This document shows positions 1 through 5,552 of a DNA stretch of 13,563 bases, one piece after another. Each line of letters opens with the position of its first letter. Position 1 is the first letter of the stretch. The translations under genes were made by a program, and so were the position numbers. The notes under the pieces were generated by a model that had not been told where the DNA came from, made no database searches, and saw only the letters and a list, made by a program, of their open reading frames with translations. This stretch comes from DATARH01 sp036008175. Lineage in GTDB: Bacteria; Pseudomonadota; Alphaproteobacteria; ATCC43930; CGMCC-115725. The DNA lies in assembly GCA_036008175.1 (NCBI GenBank), contig DASYOB010000092.1, positions 1 to 13,563 of the forward strand, in the 5' to 3' direction.

Positions 1-735
1 GGCGGTGGCAAGCCGCAGCGAGCCACGTCCCAAATAGCGTGCGACAGTCGGCCGGACGATGTCGCGTGCCCGCCGCCCATCATCTGCAATGCAGGCGTTG
101 AGACGCGCCACCAGCCTGACGCTACCCTTCGCCCGCCCGGCCGCGGTTTCGCCCCGTTCGACCTCGCTCCGAAACGCTGCGACTTCGGCGACGGAGCCGC
201 AGGCCTCCATGATCGCGGCATCCGCGACTGCGCCGGCCGATCGCTGGCCTAATGGCCCATTGCTCGCGACATGGATCGGGATTTCGCTGCGCAACGGCGC
301 GAAGCTCAAACGGCCGCTCCCGAAGGAGATTACGTCACCCGCGACCTCGACCTGCTCGCCGCGCAGCAGCGCGCGGATGAGTTCTATGGACTCGCGGATC
401 GCGCGCGCCGGCTTCTGTGGCCGGATGCCGAGTTCGGCAAAGCCCGAGATGCCGGCACCAATGCCCAGCACCGCGCGTCCGTCCGAGATCTCGTCGATCG
501 TTGCGATCGCCATCGCGGTGAGCGCCGGATGCCGGGCAAAGGGATCAGTGACGCACGGTCCGAGCCGTACCCGCGTGGTATTCGCCGCGAACAGGGCGAG
601 GCAGGCATAGACCTCGCGATAGAAGCGCTCATCCGCGAGCCAGACAGTATCGTATCCGCTTGCCTCCGCCAGTTTGGCACGTTCGACCAGCACCGAGGTC
701 GGCTCATAGCCGAGCATCAGCAGATCGAGGGTCAT
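1..735 (-). CDS. LLM-class flavin-dependent oxidoreductase (partial, C-terminus beyond left edge)
   Basis: The minus strand is open from an ATG at 735 to base 1 (245 codons, no stop), and the gene continues outside the window. The translation starts MTLDLLMLGYEP and has typical features of the bacterial luciferase-like monooxygenase / methylene-tetrahydromethanopterin reductase-like family: ERAKLAEASGYDTVWLADE at about residues 18-36, a TTRVRLGPCVTDPFARHPA segment, DEISDGRAVLGIGAG, and a later IPIHVASNGP strand. These enzymes are TIM barrels that use FMN or F420 to oxidise or reduce small substrates; the substrate cannot be told from sequence. An in-frame TAG at 750-748 makes 735 the first possible ATG. 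No strong Shine-Dalgarno site is visible. GC-rich third positions support real coding. No neighbouring gene suggests a pathway. Family assignment is confident; function is open. Confidence 0.88.
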   Translation of the reverse strand, partial: MTLDLLMLGYEPTSVLVERAKLAEASGYDTVWLADERFYREVYACLALFAANTTRVRLGPCVTDPFARHPALTAMAIATIDEISDGRAVLGIGAGISGFAELGIRPQKPARAIRESIELIRALLRGEQVEVAGDVISFGSGRLSFAPLRSEIPIHVASNGPLGQRSAGAVADAAIMEACGSVAEVAAFRSEVERGETAAGRAKGSVRLVARLNACIADDGRRARDIVRPTVARYLGRGSLRLATA

Positions 736-1153
736 AGCGCTCGGAGCCTATTCGGAGGGGCCAGGGGTGTTGGAAAAGATTCCCGAAAGGAATCCCGCGC
801 CGGGCGAGTACCGACACCGGTCTTATCGGGCAGCGACAACGGTCGCATGTCGTCCACCGCCCTATCCGGTCACGGCGTCCGGTGTGCTGCCACACCAACT
901 CGCGGCGCTGGCGCATCCTCACGGACCCGGAAGGCTCCCTCGGCCGTCTCAAACTTCGAGCCGGCGCACCAGAGATCGTGGCCTGAAATGATGCGTTCCA
1001 GACGTATTGTCGGCTCCAGTAGTGCGGTTGGGCTTTGGAAGCATACCGGAAGCCGCCGGGCCCTGCCCGCACAAAACCCACACTATCTCAGAGTCTTATC
1101 GTTTATGGACGGGCACTGGCTAGTTTCCGAAGGTGCTCTTCTCTCCGGCTTTG

Positions 1154-1185
1154 CAAGCGCTTTGTCAGTGGATCATCAAGCGCTT
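1154..1185. repeat. Two direct copies of CAAGCGCTT, 23 bp apart
   Basis: CAAGCGCTT occurs at 1154-1162 and again at 1177-1185. The core AAGCGCTT is an 8-bp palindrome, so each copy could be a half-site or full site for a dimeric DNA-binding protein. The 23-bp period is close to two helical turns. Function is unknown; the nearest candidate binder is the small helix-turn-helix protein encoded at 1874-2185. Confidence 0.4.
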
Positions 1186-1205
1186 AAGGAAAGGTGTCGC
1201 GGGCG

Positions 1206-1236
1206 ACCTACCCTGAAACCTACCCTCCCGCGCGGG
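1206..1236. repeat. Tandem ACCTACCCT plus GC palindrome, downstream of the FIRFRK gene
   Basis: ACCTACCCT is repeated at 1206-1214 and 1218-1226 (12-bp period), followed directly by CCCGCGCGGG at 1227-1236. This lies 16 bp past the stop codon (1254-1252) of the minus-strand gene. It could act as a weak hairpin end for that transcript, but there is no T-tract, so I do not call it a terminator. Confidence 0.35.
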
Positions 1237-1251
1237 CCAGCGAGCCTCATT

Positions 1252-1758
1252 TCATTTGCGCTTGCGCAACCGCTCCGCCTTCGCGGCCCATTCGTTAGCC
1301 AGGGCGATTTCCCGCAGTGCGTCGCGGCGGAGTTCTTTGCCGTCCGCTGTCGCCTTAGCCACTATCCGTTCGGTGATCTCGATCATCTTTGTCACGTCGG
1401 AGTAAGCGGCATGGTGGAGCTTGGCCTCACGGTCGGCTTTCAGCAGATCGAGCCGCTGGCGCTCCGGTTCCTTGGGCCAAGGGATGCGTGCATGGACTGC
1501 CATGCGCACCCGTCGCTGAGCGGCGTCGTCGCCGATCCGGTTGGCGAGGTTCTTGATCTTTGGGTTTGCGCTTTCCCAGAAGGCGGTCCGCGCCAGCACC
1601 GACACCTCCCGATCGTCGTCGCCGGTGGACATAAGCGCCCGAGTGTCGACGCTCCCGAGATAGCCGACGATCTCCTGAACCACCCGGCCGTCGCGCCTGG
1701 CGTTCTCGACGACGTAGACCTTCAGACGCCAATGAGACTTTCGGAACCGGATGAACAA
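1252..1758 (-). CDS. Hypothetical protein with FIR...YLG N-terminus, mobile-element associated
   Basis: A 168-residue protein if translation starts at TTG 1758-1756, giving (M)FIRFRKSHWRLKVYVVENA. The N-terminal pattern FIR - basic - VVENARRDGRVVQEIVGYLGS resembles the first 40 residues of some IS4/IS1634-type transposases and of small hypothetical proteins found in alphaproteobacterial accessory regions. No DDE catalytic domain follows. The rest is a charged, probably helical protein (FWESANPKIKNLANRI, then long Ala/Glu/Lys/Arg helices ending AERLRKRK). A longer start at TTG 1830 would add 24 residues unlike the family; AGGG eight bases before TTG 1758 and the FIR pattern favour 1758. The upstream inverted repeat (1760-1814) overlaps this ribosome-binding site. 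Function unknown; possibly nucleic-acid binding given its basic character. Confidence 0.7.
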   Translation of the reverse strand: MFIRFRKSHWRLKVYVVENARRDGRVVQEIVGYLGSVDTRALMSTGDDDREVSVLARTAFWESANPKIKNLANRIGDDAAQRRVRMAVHARIPWPKEPERQRLDLLKADREAKLHHAAYSDVTKMIEITERIVAKATADGKELRRDALREIALANEWAAKAERLRKRK

Positions 1759-1759
1759 T

Positions 1760-1814
1760 GTAGTGGCCCTACAGATCGCGATAGAGTCGGAGCGCGCGAC
1801 TATTGGGCCACTAC
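1760..1814. promoter_or_regulatory. Perfect 10-bp inverted repeat that could sequester an SD
   Basis: GTAGTGGCCC at 1760-1769 and its exact reverse complement GGGCCACTAC at 1805-1814 are separated by 35 bp. In the minus-strand transcript the second arm contains the AGGG before TTG 1758, and the first arm lies in the last codons of a possible 18-residue leader ORF (1856-1800). Pairing would hide the ribosome-binding site; a ribosome finishing the leader would cover the first arm. The repeat is directly visible; the regulatory model is inference. It could equally be a protein-binding site for a dimer. Confidence 0.55.
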
Positions 1815-1856
1815 GCCGAGGCCGGCGCAACTCGAAACGAGGTCAGGAAGCCGCAC
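1800..1856 (-). CDS. Possible 18-residue leader peptide
   Basis: A short frame, GTG at 1856-1854 to TAG at 1802-1800, encodes MRLPDLVSSCAGLGVVAQ. It is preceded by AGGAGG (1869-1864) with 7-base spacing, the best-looking ribosome-binding site in this half of the window, just after the stop of the helix-turn-helix gene (1876-1874). Its last codons form one arm of the inverted repeat whose other arm covers the SD of the next gene. The SD could instead serve an in-frame start I have not recognised, or be chance. No run of one amino acid codon indicates what would be sensed. Confidence 0.35.
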   Translation of the reverse strand: MRLPDLVSSCAGLGVVAQ

Positions 1857-1873
1857 AGCAACTCCTCCTGTCG

Positions 1874-2185
1874 CTATGCGATGGCCCGCATCAGGGTGAC
1901 CGGCTGACGGTTCCACCGCGTCTTGCGCCTGAACTGCATCGCATCCTTCCAATCGACGCGCGACGGCGGCGGAAACAATTCCCAAGCGGTGATGATCGCG
2001 CGGATCGCCTCGGGCGGGTGCGCTGCTCTGATGTTTTTGCTGACGTAGGCTTCCGATTTGCCGACGAAGGCGCTGATCGTGACCTGGGTCAGCCCGACCG
2101 CGCGCGCTCGTACCTGCCAAATACCCAGGGCGCGTTGCGTCGTCCTGCCAATGGCCGGCAGCGGCCCCGTGTCCTGCCGGCTCAC
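1874..2185 (-). CDS. Small helix-turn-helix DNA-binding protein
   Basis: A 103-residue protein, start GTG 2185-2183 (the first start after an in-frame TGA), stop TAG 1876-1874. The middle part reads VGLTQVTISAFVGKSEAYVSKN, at about residues 30-51. This fits a helix-turn-helix: a TQ-type first helix, a glycine turn, then a recognition helix EAYVSKNIR, as in Xre/ParB-like regulators. The C-terminal third (AWELFPPPSRVDWKDAM and following) is not recognised. It probably represses or co-regulates its own operon; inverted repeats on both sides (1760-1814 and 2291-2330) are candidate operators. It is the first gene of a minus-strand pair with the FIRFRK protein. Small HTH proteins of this size are common in prophages and plasmids, which fits this region. 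The start is uncertain because no clear SD precedes 2185. Confidence 0.65.
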   Translation of the reverse strand: MSRQDTGPLPAIGRTTQRALGIWQVRARAVGLTQVTISAFVGKSEAYVSKNIRAAHPPEAIRAIITAWELFPPPSRVDWKDAMQFRRKTRWNRQPVTLMRAIA

Positions 2186-2290
2186 GGCAGCCGCCCAACC
2201 CGTTCAACCTGTTCGCCTTAGCCGTGTATCAGGGCAAGTGCGGCGCTGTCGCTCGGTTTTTCGTTAAAGGCGCGGTGCGCTGGCGGGCAG

Positions 2291-2330
2291 ACGATCGCCG
2301 GCGGCGCGTCGTTTGAGACGCGGCGATCGT
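2291..2330. repeat. 10-bp perfect inverted repeat with inner stem
   Basis: ACGATCGCCG at 2291-2300 pairs with CGGCGATCGT at 2321-2330. Inside, CGTC (2307-2310) pairs with GACG (2317-2320) around the loop GTTTGA; six bases (2301-2306) bulge on one side. The right arm runs into CGTTCGAACG (2328-2337). It has no T-tract, so an operator or structured leader is likelier than a terminator. Confidence 0.5.
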
Positions 2331-2462
2331 TCGAACGAATCGGCAGTGTGGCGTTCGCTGGAAGCTGGCGGGCGAGCCGTAGCCCCGAAACTATGCTACA
2401 GGAAAGCTGACGGGCCCGGGGCGGAATCCCGCGCTCCGTCGTATTGATGGGCCGTGTTCTAA

Positions 2463-2485
2463 CCCGCCTGGATAGTCTAGGCGGG
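2463..2485 (+). promoter_or_regulatory. GC hairpin in the leader of the membrane protein gene
   Basis: CCCGCCT (2463-2469) and AGGCGGG (2479-2485) form a 7-bp stem with the 9-base loop GGATAGTCT. It ends 39 bases before ATG 2525. If ATG 2447 were used it would lie inside the coding sequence, so it mildly supports the shorter start. Function unknown. Confidence 0.35.
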
Positions 2486-2524
2486 AACGCGGCGTGTGCA
2501 AAGCGCGAACCACGAACAAGCGCA

Positions 2525-3088
2525 ATGGCGGCACTGGCACGCGCGAAGCAGACTTGGAACGGCATTAAGGCCGCCTGGGCGATTCTCGGGTGGCTTGGCT
2601 TTACCGGATTTCTCGTTGGCATCGCTACTGCCTTCGCTGGGGCGGCGTGGGCCGTGATCAACGGTATTGCTGCGCCGATAGTCGTTATGGCCGCGCTCTG
2701 TGTCTTCACGGCTGCCGTATATCTGGCTATGGCACCAATGGCATTCCGGGTCTTGCAGCGCGCGCAAGAGGTGCCGATCAGAACTCGACCAGATCCCGAA
2801 ATCTGGCGGCACCTCAAGGAGATGAGACTATTTGAAGCCGCATGTCTGTTGGCAGATATAGAGCCAGATCTTCCTACGGTGTCGCGGCCCGGTGATGCGT
2901 ACGCCTGGTATCGCGCGCTATGCAACGCGGTAAACACAAAAGAAATGACACGGATTTCAACCCCATTCGACGGTCATCATATAAATAATGGCGTCTATCA
3001 CGCCTACGAGGAGACAGTAATATCGCGCGATGTGCTTAAACGCTTTGCCGATGAGCGGCAAGTTCGACGTGCGTTTCTAGAGAACTAA
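2525..3088 (+). CDS. Two-helix membrane protein of unknown function
   Basis: 187 residues from ATG 2525 (MAALARAKQTWNGIKAAW); an earlier ATG at 2447 would add 26 residues lacking hydrophobic or conserved character. Residues about 18-46 (from AWAILGWLGFTGFLVGIATA) and about 50-72 (APIVVMAALCVFTAAVYLAM) form two transmembrane helices. A soluble C-terminal domain of about 110 residues follows, with LFEAACLLADIEPD at 102-115 and DAYAWYRAL at 124-132. I recall this AACLxxDIEP pattern from uncharacterised alphaproteobacterial proteins, but no function is known to me. The last 90 codons are clearly poorer in GC than the core genes (for example AAA, ATA, AAT and AGA codons around 2930-3000), which suggests transfer. 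The stop at 3086-3088 overlaps the tail of a possible minus-strand fragment. Confidence 0.75.
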   Translation: MAALARAKQTWNGIKAAWAILGWLGFTGFLVGIATAFAGAAWAVINGIAAPIVVMAALCVFTAAVYLAMAPMAFRVLQRAQEVPIRTRPDPEIWRHLKEMRLFEAACLLADIEPDLPTVSRPGDAYAWYRALCNAVNTKEMTRISTPFDGHHINNGVYHAYEETVISRDVLKRFADERQVRRAFLEN

Positions 3089-3376
3089 GCGGTATTCGCC
3101 GTCCGGCCTTTCCCGCCGGCTTCCGGGTAGATAATCGCCAGCGCCATCACGCGCCCAAAGGTCGGCGCCCGGCGGCCACGGGTATTTAACCCGCAAGGCC
3201 GAGAACGGCCCCGGAAAGCAAAGCACCTTGGGGAGATCCAGATGGCCGCCGACCTCGTCGAGCACCGGAGGGCTTGGCCTGGGCGTAAAGATCAAATCTC
3301 TGGCCGAAATTATTAAGCCGTGGTGCCCGGCAATGCCCCACTTTTTACCGGGAAAGCGAATATCGATATTCGAGTC
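3077..3376 (-). pseudogene. Possible C-terminal fragment of an unknown protein
   Basis: A minus-strand frame ending at TAG 3079-3077 reads like protein over about 90 residues: FPGKKWGIAGHHGLIISARD, then IFTPRPSPPVLDEVGGHLDL, ending RERPDGEYRLVL. Third positions are mostly G or C in the downstream two thirds. There is no plausible start codon before 3376, and further upstream the frame is only the antisense of the protease gene, so this would be a headless remnant. I do not recognise the family. The opposite strand also has an open frame here (3228-3416), so chance is possible. Confidence 0.28.
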
Positions 3377-3437
3377 GAGCCCAAACTGCGGCGATCGTCT
3401 ACATGATCGAGCATGACCCCCAGAATTGAGTAATCCA
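3089..3437. promoter_or_regulatory. Region upstream of the protease/Sel1 gene
   Basis: These 349 bases hold no confident gene (see the possible minus-strand fragment ending at 3077). The right part, 3300-3440, is locally AT-richer and contains the palindrome at 3357-3372; the promoter of the plus-strand protease gene is probably here, though no convincing -35/-10 pair stands out. Confidence 0.4.
3357..3372. promoter_or_regulatory. 16-bp perfect palindrome CGAATATCGATATTCG
   Basis: CGAATATCGATATTCG is exactly self-complementary over 16 bp and lies 65 bp upstream of the protease/Sel1 ATG at 3438. It is AT-rich in a GC-rich surrounding. This is the shape expected of an operator for a dimeric repressor or activator. 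The binder is unknown. Confidence 0.5.
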
Positions 3438-4754
3438 ATGAAACAAGCACTGGTCCGGCTTTGCTTGTCGCTTTTGCTGCTGTTGGCGCCGGGCCTAGCC
3501 GCTGCCGAGACGGTCGAGCTCGTGCGCGAACACGGCGTTTTCATGGTCCCAGTGCGGATCAATGACGCGGTCACGATCCCCTTTGTCCTCGACAGCGGTG
3601 CCGCCGATGTTTCAGTGCCCGAAGATGTGTTCAAGACGTTGCTCCGCACCCGTACGGTTACCGAGAGCGATTTCCGCGAGCCGGGGGTGTACGTCACGGC
3701 GGACGGCTCGAAACAATTGGGGCGACGGTTCATCCTGCACGAGGTGCGCGTCGGCGCTCGCGTCGTCAAAGACGTTGTCGCTAGTGTAGCGCCAGACTCA
3801 GCCGACCCGTTGCTCGGCCAAAGCTTCCTTGGGACGCTCCCTGGGTGGGCAATCGATAATACGCGGCACGCTCTCGTGATTGGAGCGGGTGGTGAAGGGG
3901 AGCAGCAACAAGCGGCCACCCCCGTACCGCCCCAACCGGCAGTTCCAGCGCCAGCAAGCCCGACGTTGCTCGCCGAGGCGGCGAGTGCCTGGCAGCGTGG
4001 AGATTACGCGACCGCGGTCAGCATTTTTCGTCCGCTCGCCGAGCAACGCAATGCCGACGCCCAATTCTTTCTCGGCACCCTGTACAACAGAGGCCAGGGC
4101 GTCGCGCGGGACTACGCGGAGGCGGCGCGGTGGTATCGCAAGGCTGCCGACCAAGGCGATGCCGCCTCCCAAACCATGCTTGGCGTCCTGTACGAGAACG
4201 GCCAGGGCGTCGCGCGGGACTACGCGGAGGCGGCGCGGTGGTATCGCAAGGCTGCCGACCAAGGCTATGCCATCGCCCAAAACGATCTCGGCGTCCTGTA
4301 CAAGAACGGCCGGGGCGTCGCGCAGGACTACGCGGAGGTGGCGCGGTGGTATCGCAAGGCTGCCGACCAAGGCTATGCCATCGCCCAAAACAATCTCGGC
4401 GTCCTGTACAACAGAGGCCAGGGCGTCGTGCGGGACTACGCGGAGGCGGCGCGGTGGTATCGCAAGGCTGCCGACCAAGGCGATGCCACTGCCCAAAACA
4501 ATCTCGGCGTCCTGTACGACCAGGGCCGGGGCGTCGCGCAGGACTACGCGGAGGCGGCGCGGTGGTATCGCAAGGCTGCCGACCAAGGCTATGCCGGCGC
4601 CCAAAACAATCTCGGCGCCCTGTACAACAACGGCCAGGGCGTCGCGCAGGACTACGCGGAGGCGGCGCGGTGGTTTCGCAAGGCTGCCGACCAAGGCAAT
4701 GCCACTGCCCAAAACAATCTCGCGAGGTTGACTGGCGCCGGCCCGCGCCGCTGA
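3438..4754 (+). CDS. Secreted retropepsin-like aspartic protease with Sel1 repeats
   Basis: 438 residues from ATG 3438; a TTG at 3426 would only add SNP before the signal peptide. Residues 1-23 are an export signal (MKQALVRLCLSLLLLL, then AAA|ETV). Residues about 26-140 form a retroviral-type aspartic protease fold: VPVRINDAVTIPFVLDSGAA with the catalytic DSG at 52-54, then LGRRFILHEVRVGARVV and DPLLGQSFLG. A Pro/Ala/Gln-rich linker (about 150-172) leads to six complete 36-residue Sel1 repeats of the type LGVLYxxGxGVAxDYAEAAR WYRKAADQG, plus a partial seventh. Sel1 repeats are helical solenoids that bind proteins; the protease domain of this kind acts as a dimer in the periplasm or at the membrane in related proteins. 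The substrate is unknown. A retropepsin-Sel1 combination is known in proteobacteria, but the near-identity of these repeats at DNA level is striking. Confidence 0.9.
   Translation: MKQALVRLCLSLLLLLAPGLAAAETVELVREHGVFMVPVRINDAVTIPFVLDSGAADVSVPEDVFKTLLRTRTVTESDFREPGVYVTADGSKQLGRRFILHEVRVGARVVKDVVASVAPDSADPLLGQSFLGTLPGWAIDNTRHALVIGAGGEGEQQQAATPVPPQPAVPAPASPTLLAEAASAWQRGDYATAVSIFRPLAEQRNADAQFFLGTLYNRGQGVARDYAEAARWYRKAADQGDAASQTMLGVLYENGQGVARDYAEAARWYRKAADQGYAIAQNDLGVLYKNGRGVAQDYAEVARWYRKAADQGYAIAQNNLGVLYNRGQGVVRDYAEAARWYRKAADQGDATAQNNLGVLYDQGRGVAQDYAEAARWYRKAADQGYAGAQNNLGALYNNGQGVAQDYAEAARWFRKAADQGNATAQNNLARLTGAGPRR
4059..4735 (+). repeat. Tandem 108-bp repeats encoding Sel1 units
   Basis: Units begin at 4059, 4167, 4275, 4383, 4491 and 4599, each exactly 108 bp, with a partial unit from 4707. 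Most of each unit is identical at DNA level, for example the run from GACTACGCGGAG to GCCGACCAAGGC; changes cluster at the start of each unit (such as GCC GAC / GCC TCC / ATC) and in the loop before the GQGV/GRGV motif. Synonymous differences are almost absent, which points to recent duplication or gene conversion. Confidence 0.92.
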
Positions 4755-4769
4755 ACGGGGGGGATAGGG

Positions 4770-4814
4770 GGTTTTCTGCAAAACCGAAACCGCCCAGCAA
4801 CCGGTGTGCCGGTT
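4770..4814 (+). terminator. Two small hairpins after the Sel1 gene
   Basis: GGTTTT (4770-4775) pairs with AAAACC (4780-4785) around CTGC; AACCGG (4799-4804) pairs with CCGGTT (4809-4814) around TGTG, followed by TGTTTG. Stems are only 6 bp and the T-tract is broken, so this is a weak candidate for ending the protease transcript. Confidence 0.3.
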
Positions 4815-4897
4815 TGTTTGCGCAAAGCGTGCCCCGGCGCGCGAAAACACCCGTGGCATTTGACGCAATCGTAAGGCTTTGCGCGCCCTATGAAGTA

Positions 4898-5227
4898 ATG
4901 AAGGTCACCGCACCGAAGCATCTGAGACCGGCAACCAGACGCTGGTTTTCGCAGATAAACGAGCTTTTTGCCCTCGAAAGCCATCATTTGAAGCTACTTT
5001 TGCTGGCTGCCGAGGCCTGGGATCGCGTCCTCGAGGCGCGCGAGGGTCTCGCCGAACACGGCCTGGTTTACATCGATCGTCACGGCTCCCCGCGGCCGAG
5101 GCCTGAGGTGGCGATCGAGCACAACGGCAGGCTCGGCTTCGCCAAATTGTTGAGAGAGATCGATTTGGATGCCGAACCGCCGAGCGATACCCGGCTCCCC
5201 CGGCTCAACCGCAACCGGAGGCCGTGA
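4898..5227 (+). CDS. Phage terminase small subunit, P27-like
   Basis: 109 residues from ATG 4898 (MKVTAPKHLRPATRRWFSQI). The pattern matches P27-family small terminase subunits of phages and prophages: the opening PPKHL-x-ATRRWW-type helix, then LESHHLKLLLLAAEAWDRVL with the conserved AAEAWDR core (about residues 26-45), an ARE-x-L-AEHG-x-x-Y-x-DR-x-G turn, RPEVAIE and FAKLLREIDLD near the end. This subunit recognises phage DNA and loads the large motor subunit for packaging. The length is normal and the frame intact. The next phage gene overlaps by one base (TGATG at 5225-5229). No large terminase, portal or capsid gene follows, so it is a stranded remnant. SD is weak. It could also belong to a gene-transfer-agent-like relic. 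Confidence 0.85.
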   Translation: MKVTAPKHLRPATRRWFSQINELFALESHHLKLLLLAAEAWDRVLEAREGLAEHGLVYIDRHGSPRPRPEVAIEHNGRLGFAKLLREIDLDAEPPSDTRLPRLNRNRRP

Positions 5228-5552
5228 TGCCGGTCAGAAGACGGCACGATAAACGCCGCATCGAGCTTCCCGATGACGCGATCGAGTGGCTGTACGACGG
5301 GCACGGCTCCCCGTGGATCTACAGGCAGACTGTGGCCGAGCTCGGCGCGGTATGGCGCGAGCACGAGGAGGTCATCGTCGCTGAGCACGCCTCGCAATGG
5401 CCGGGCACCCGGCCGGCGCGTTGGTGGCATTCTCCGCGCCAGAGCCGCGGCGCCGACTCGGCGGCATCGGCACCCCGACGCACGAAGTCCTCGCCGACCT
5501 CCCGCTCCTTTGGTATGGCGTTCCGAGATCGAGAACCCCCGTGACGCGATAG
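5227..5552 (+). pseudogene. Phage companion protein, frameshifted and truncated
   Basis: ATG 5227 overlaps the terminase stop. The first frame reads MPVRRRHDKRRIELPDDAIE, then HGSPWIYRQTVAELGAVW and PGTRPARWW, ending at codon 5425-5427. After that it loses sense, while the -1 frame continues sensibly from 5427: AFSAPEPRRRLGGIGTPTHE, then VLADLPLLWYGVP. Restoring one base (probably a lost G after TGGTGG) joins them as RWWAFSAPEPRRRLGG. I recall similar proteins of unknown function next to P27 terminase genes in alphaproteobacterial prophages. The last codons, to TAG 5550-5552, already run through helicase-derived DNA in the wrong frame, so the 3' end is also missing. A sequencing error could explain the frameshift, but not the truncation. 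Confidence 0.72.

Larger units (their letters stand above)
736..1251. other. Gene-poor stretch with short repeats
   Basis: No convincing gene was found in these 516 bases. Reading frames are open on both strands because the DNA is GC-rich, but none gives a protein with recognisable motifs. The stretch lies upstream of the minus-strand LLM gene and downstream of the minus-strand FIRFRK gene, so it should contain the LLM promoter; I cannot point to convincing -35/-10 boxes. Notable short elements are two copies of CAAGCGCTT (1154-1162 and 1177-1185) and two copies of ACCTACCCT (1206-1214 and 1218-1226) followed by the palindrome CCCGCGCGGG (1227-1236). Confidence 0.5.
2186..2524. promoter_or_regulatory. 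Divergent intergenic region with nested inverted repeats
   Basis: These 339 bases separate the minus-strand HTH gene from the plus-strand membrane protein gene and hold no convincing gene. They should contain both promoters. Visible elements: inverted repeat 2291-2330; palindrome CGTTCGAACG at 2328-2337 overlapping its right arm; palindrome CGGGCCCG at 2411-2418; and a hairpin at 2463-2485. I cannot pick reliable -35/-10 boxes. Confidence 0.5.

Noticed and set aside
704..1081. 125-codon minus-strand frame upstream of the LLM gene
   Set aside because: It overlaps the LLM start in another frame, has no recognisable motif and no convincing RBS.
271..1899. 542-codon open frame on the plus strand
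   Set aside because: It runs antisense through the LLM gene, the gene-poor stretch and the FIRFRK gene. Its translation shows no family motifs, while the minus-strand frames do. GC-rich DNA leaves such frames open by chance.
2218..2937. 239-codon minus-strand frame opposite the membrane protein gene
   Set aside because: Its composition (Ala/Ser/Arg-rich, no hydrophobic pattern or motif) is typical of antisense shadow, whereas the plus frame gives clear transmembrane helices.
4059..4735. CRISPR-like regular repeats
   Set aside because: The repeats are 108 bp, contiguous, coding and without unique spacers; they are protein repeats.
3798..4868. Long repetitive frames antisense to, or out of frame with, the Sel1 array
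   Set aside because: Any frame across near-identical 108-bp units (36 codons) stays open if one unit is open. The in-frame product has a signal peptide, a DSG protease site and canonical Sel1 repeats; the others are Arg/Pro/Ala-rich nonsense.
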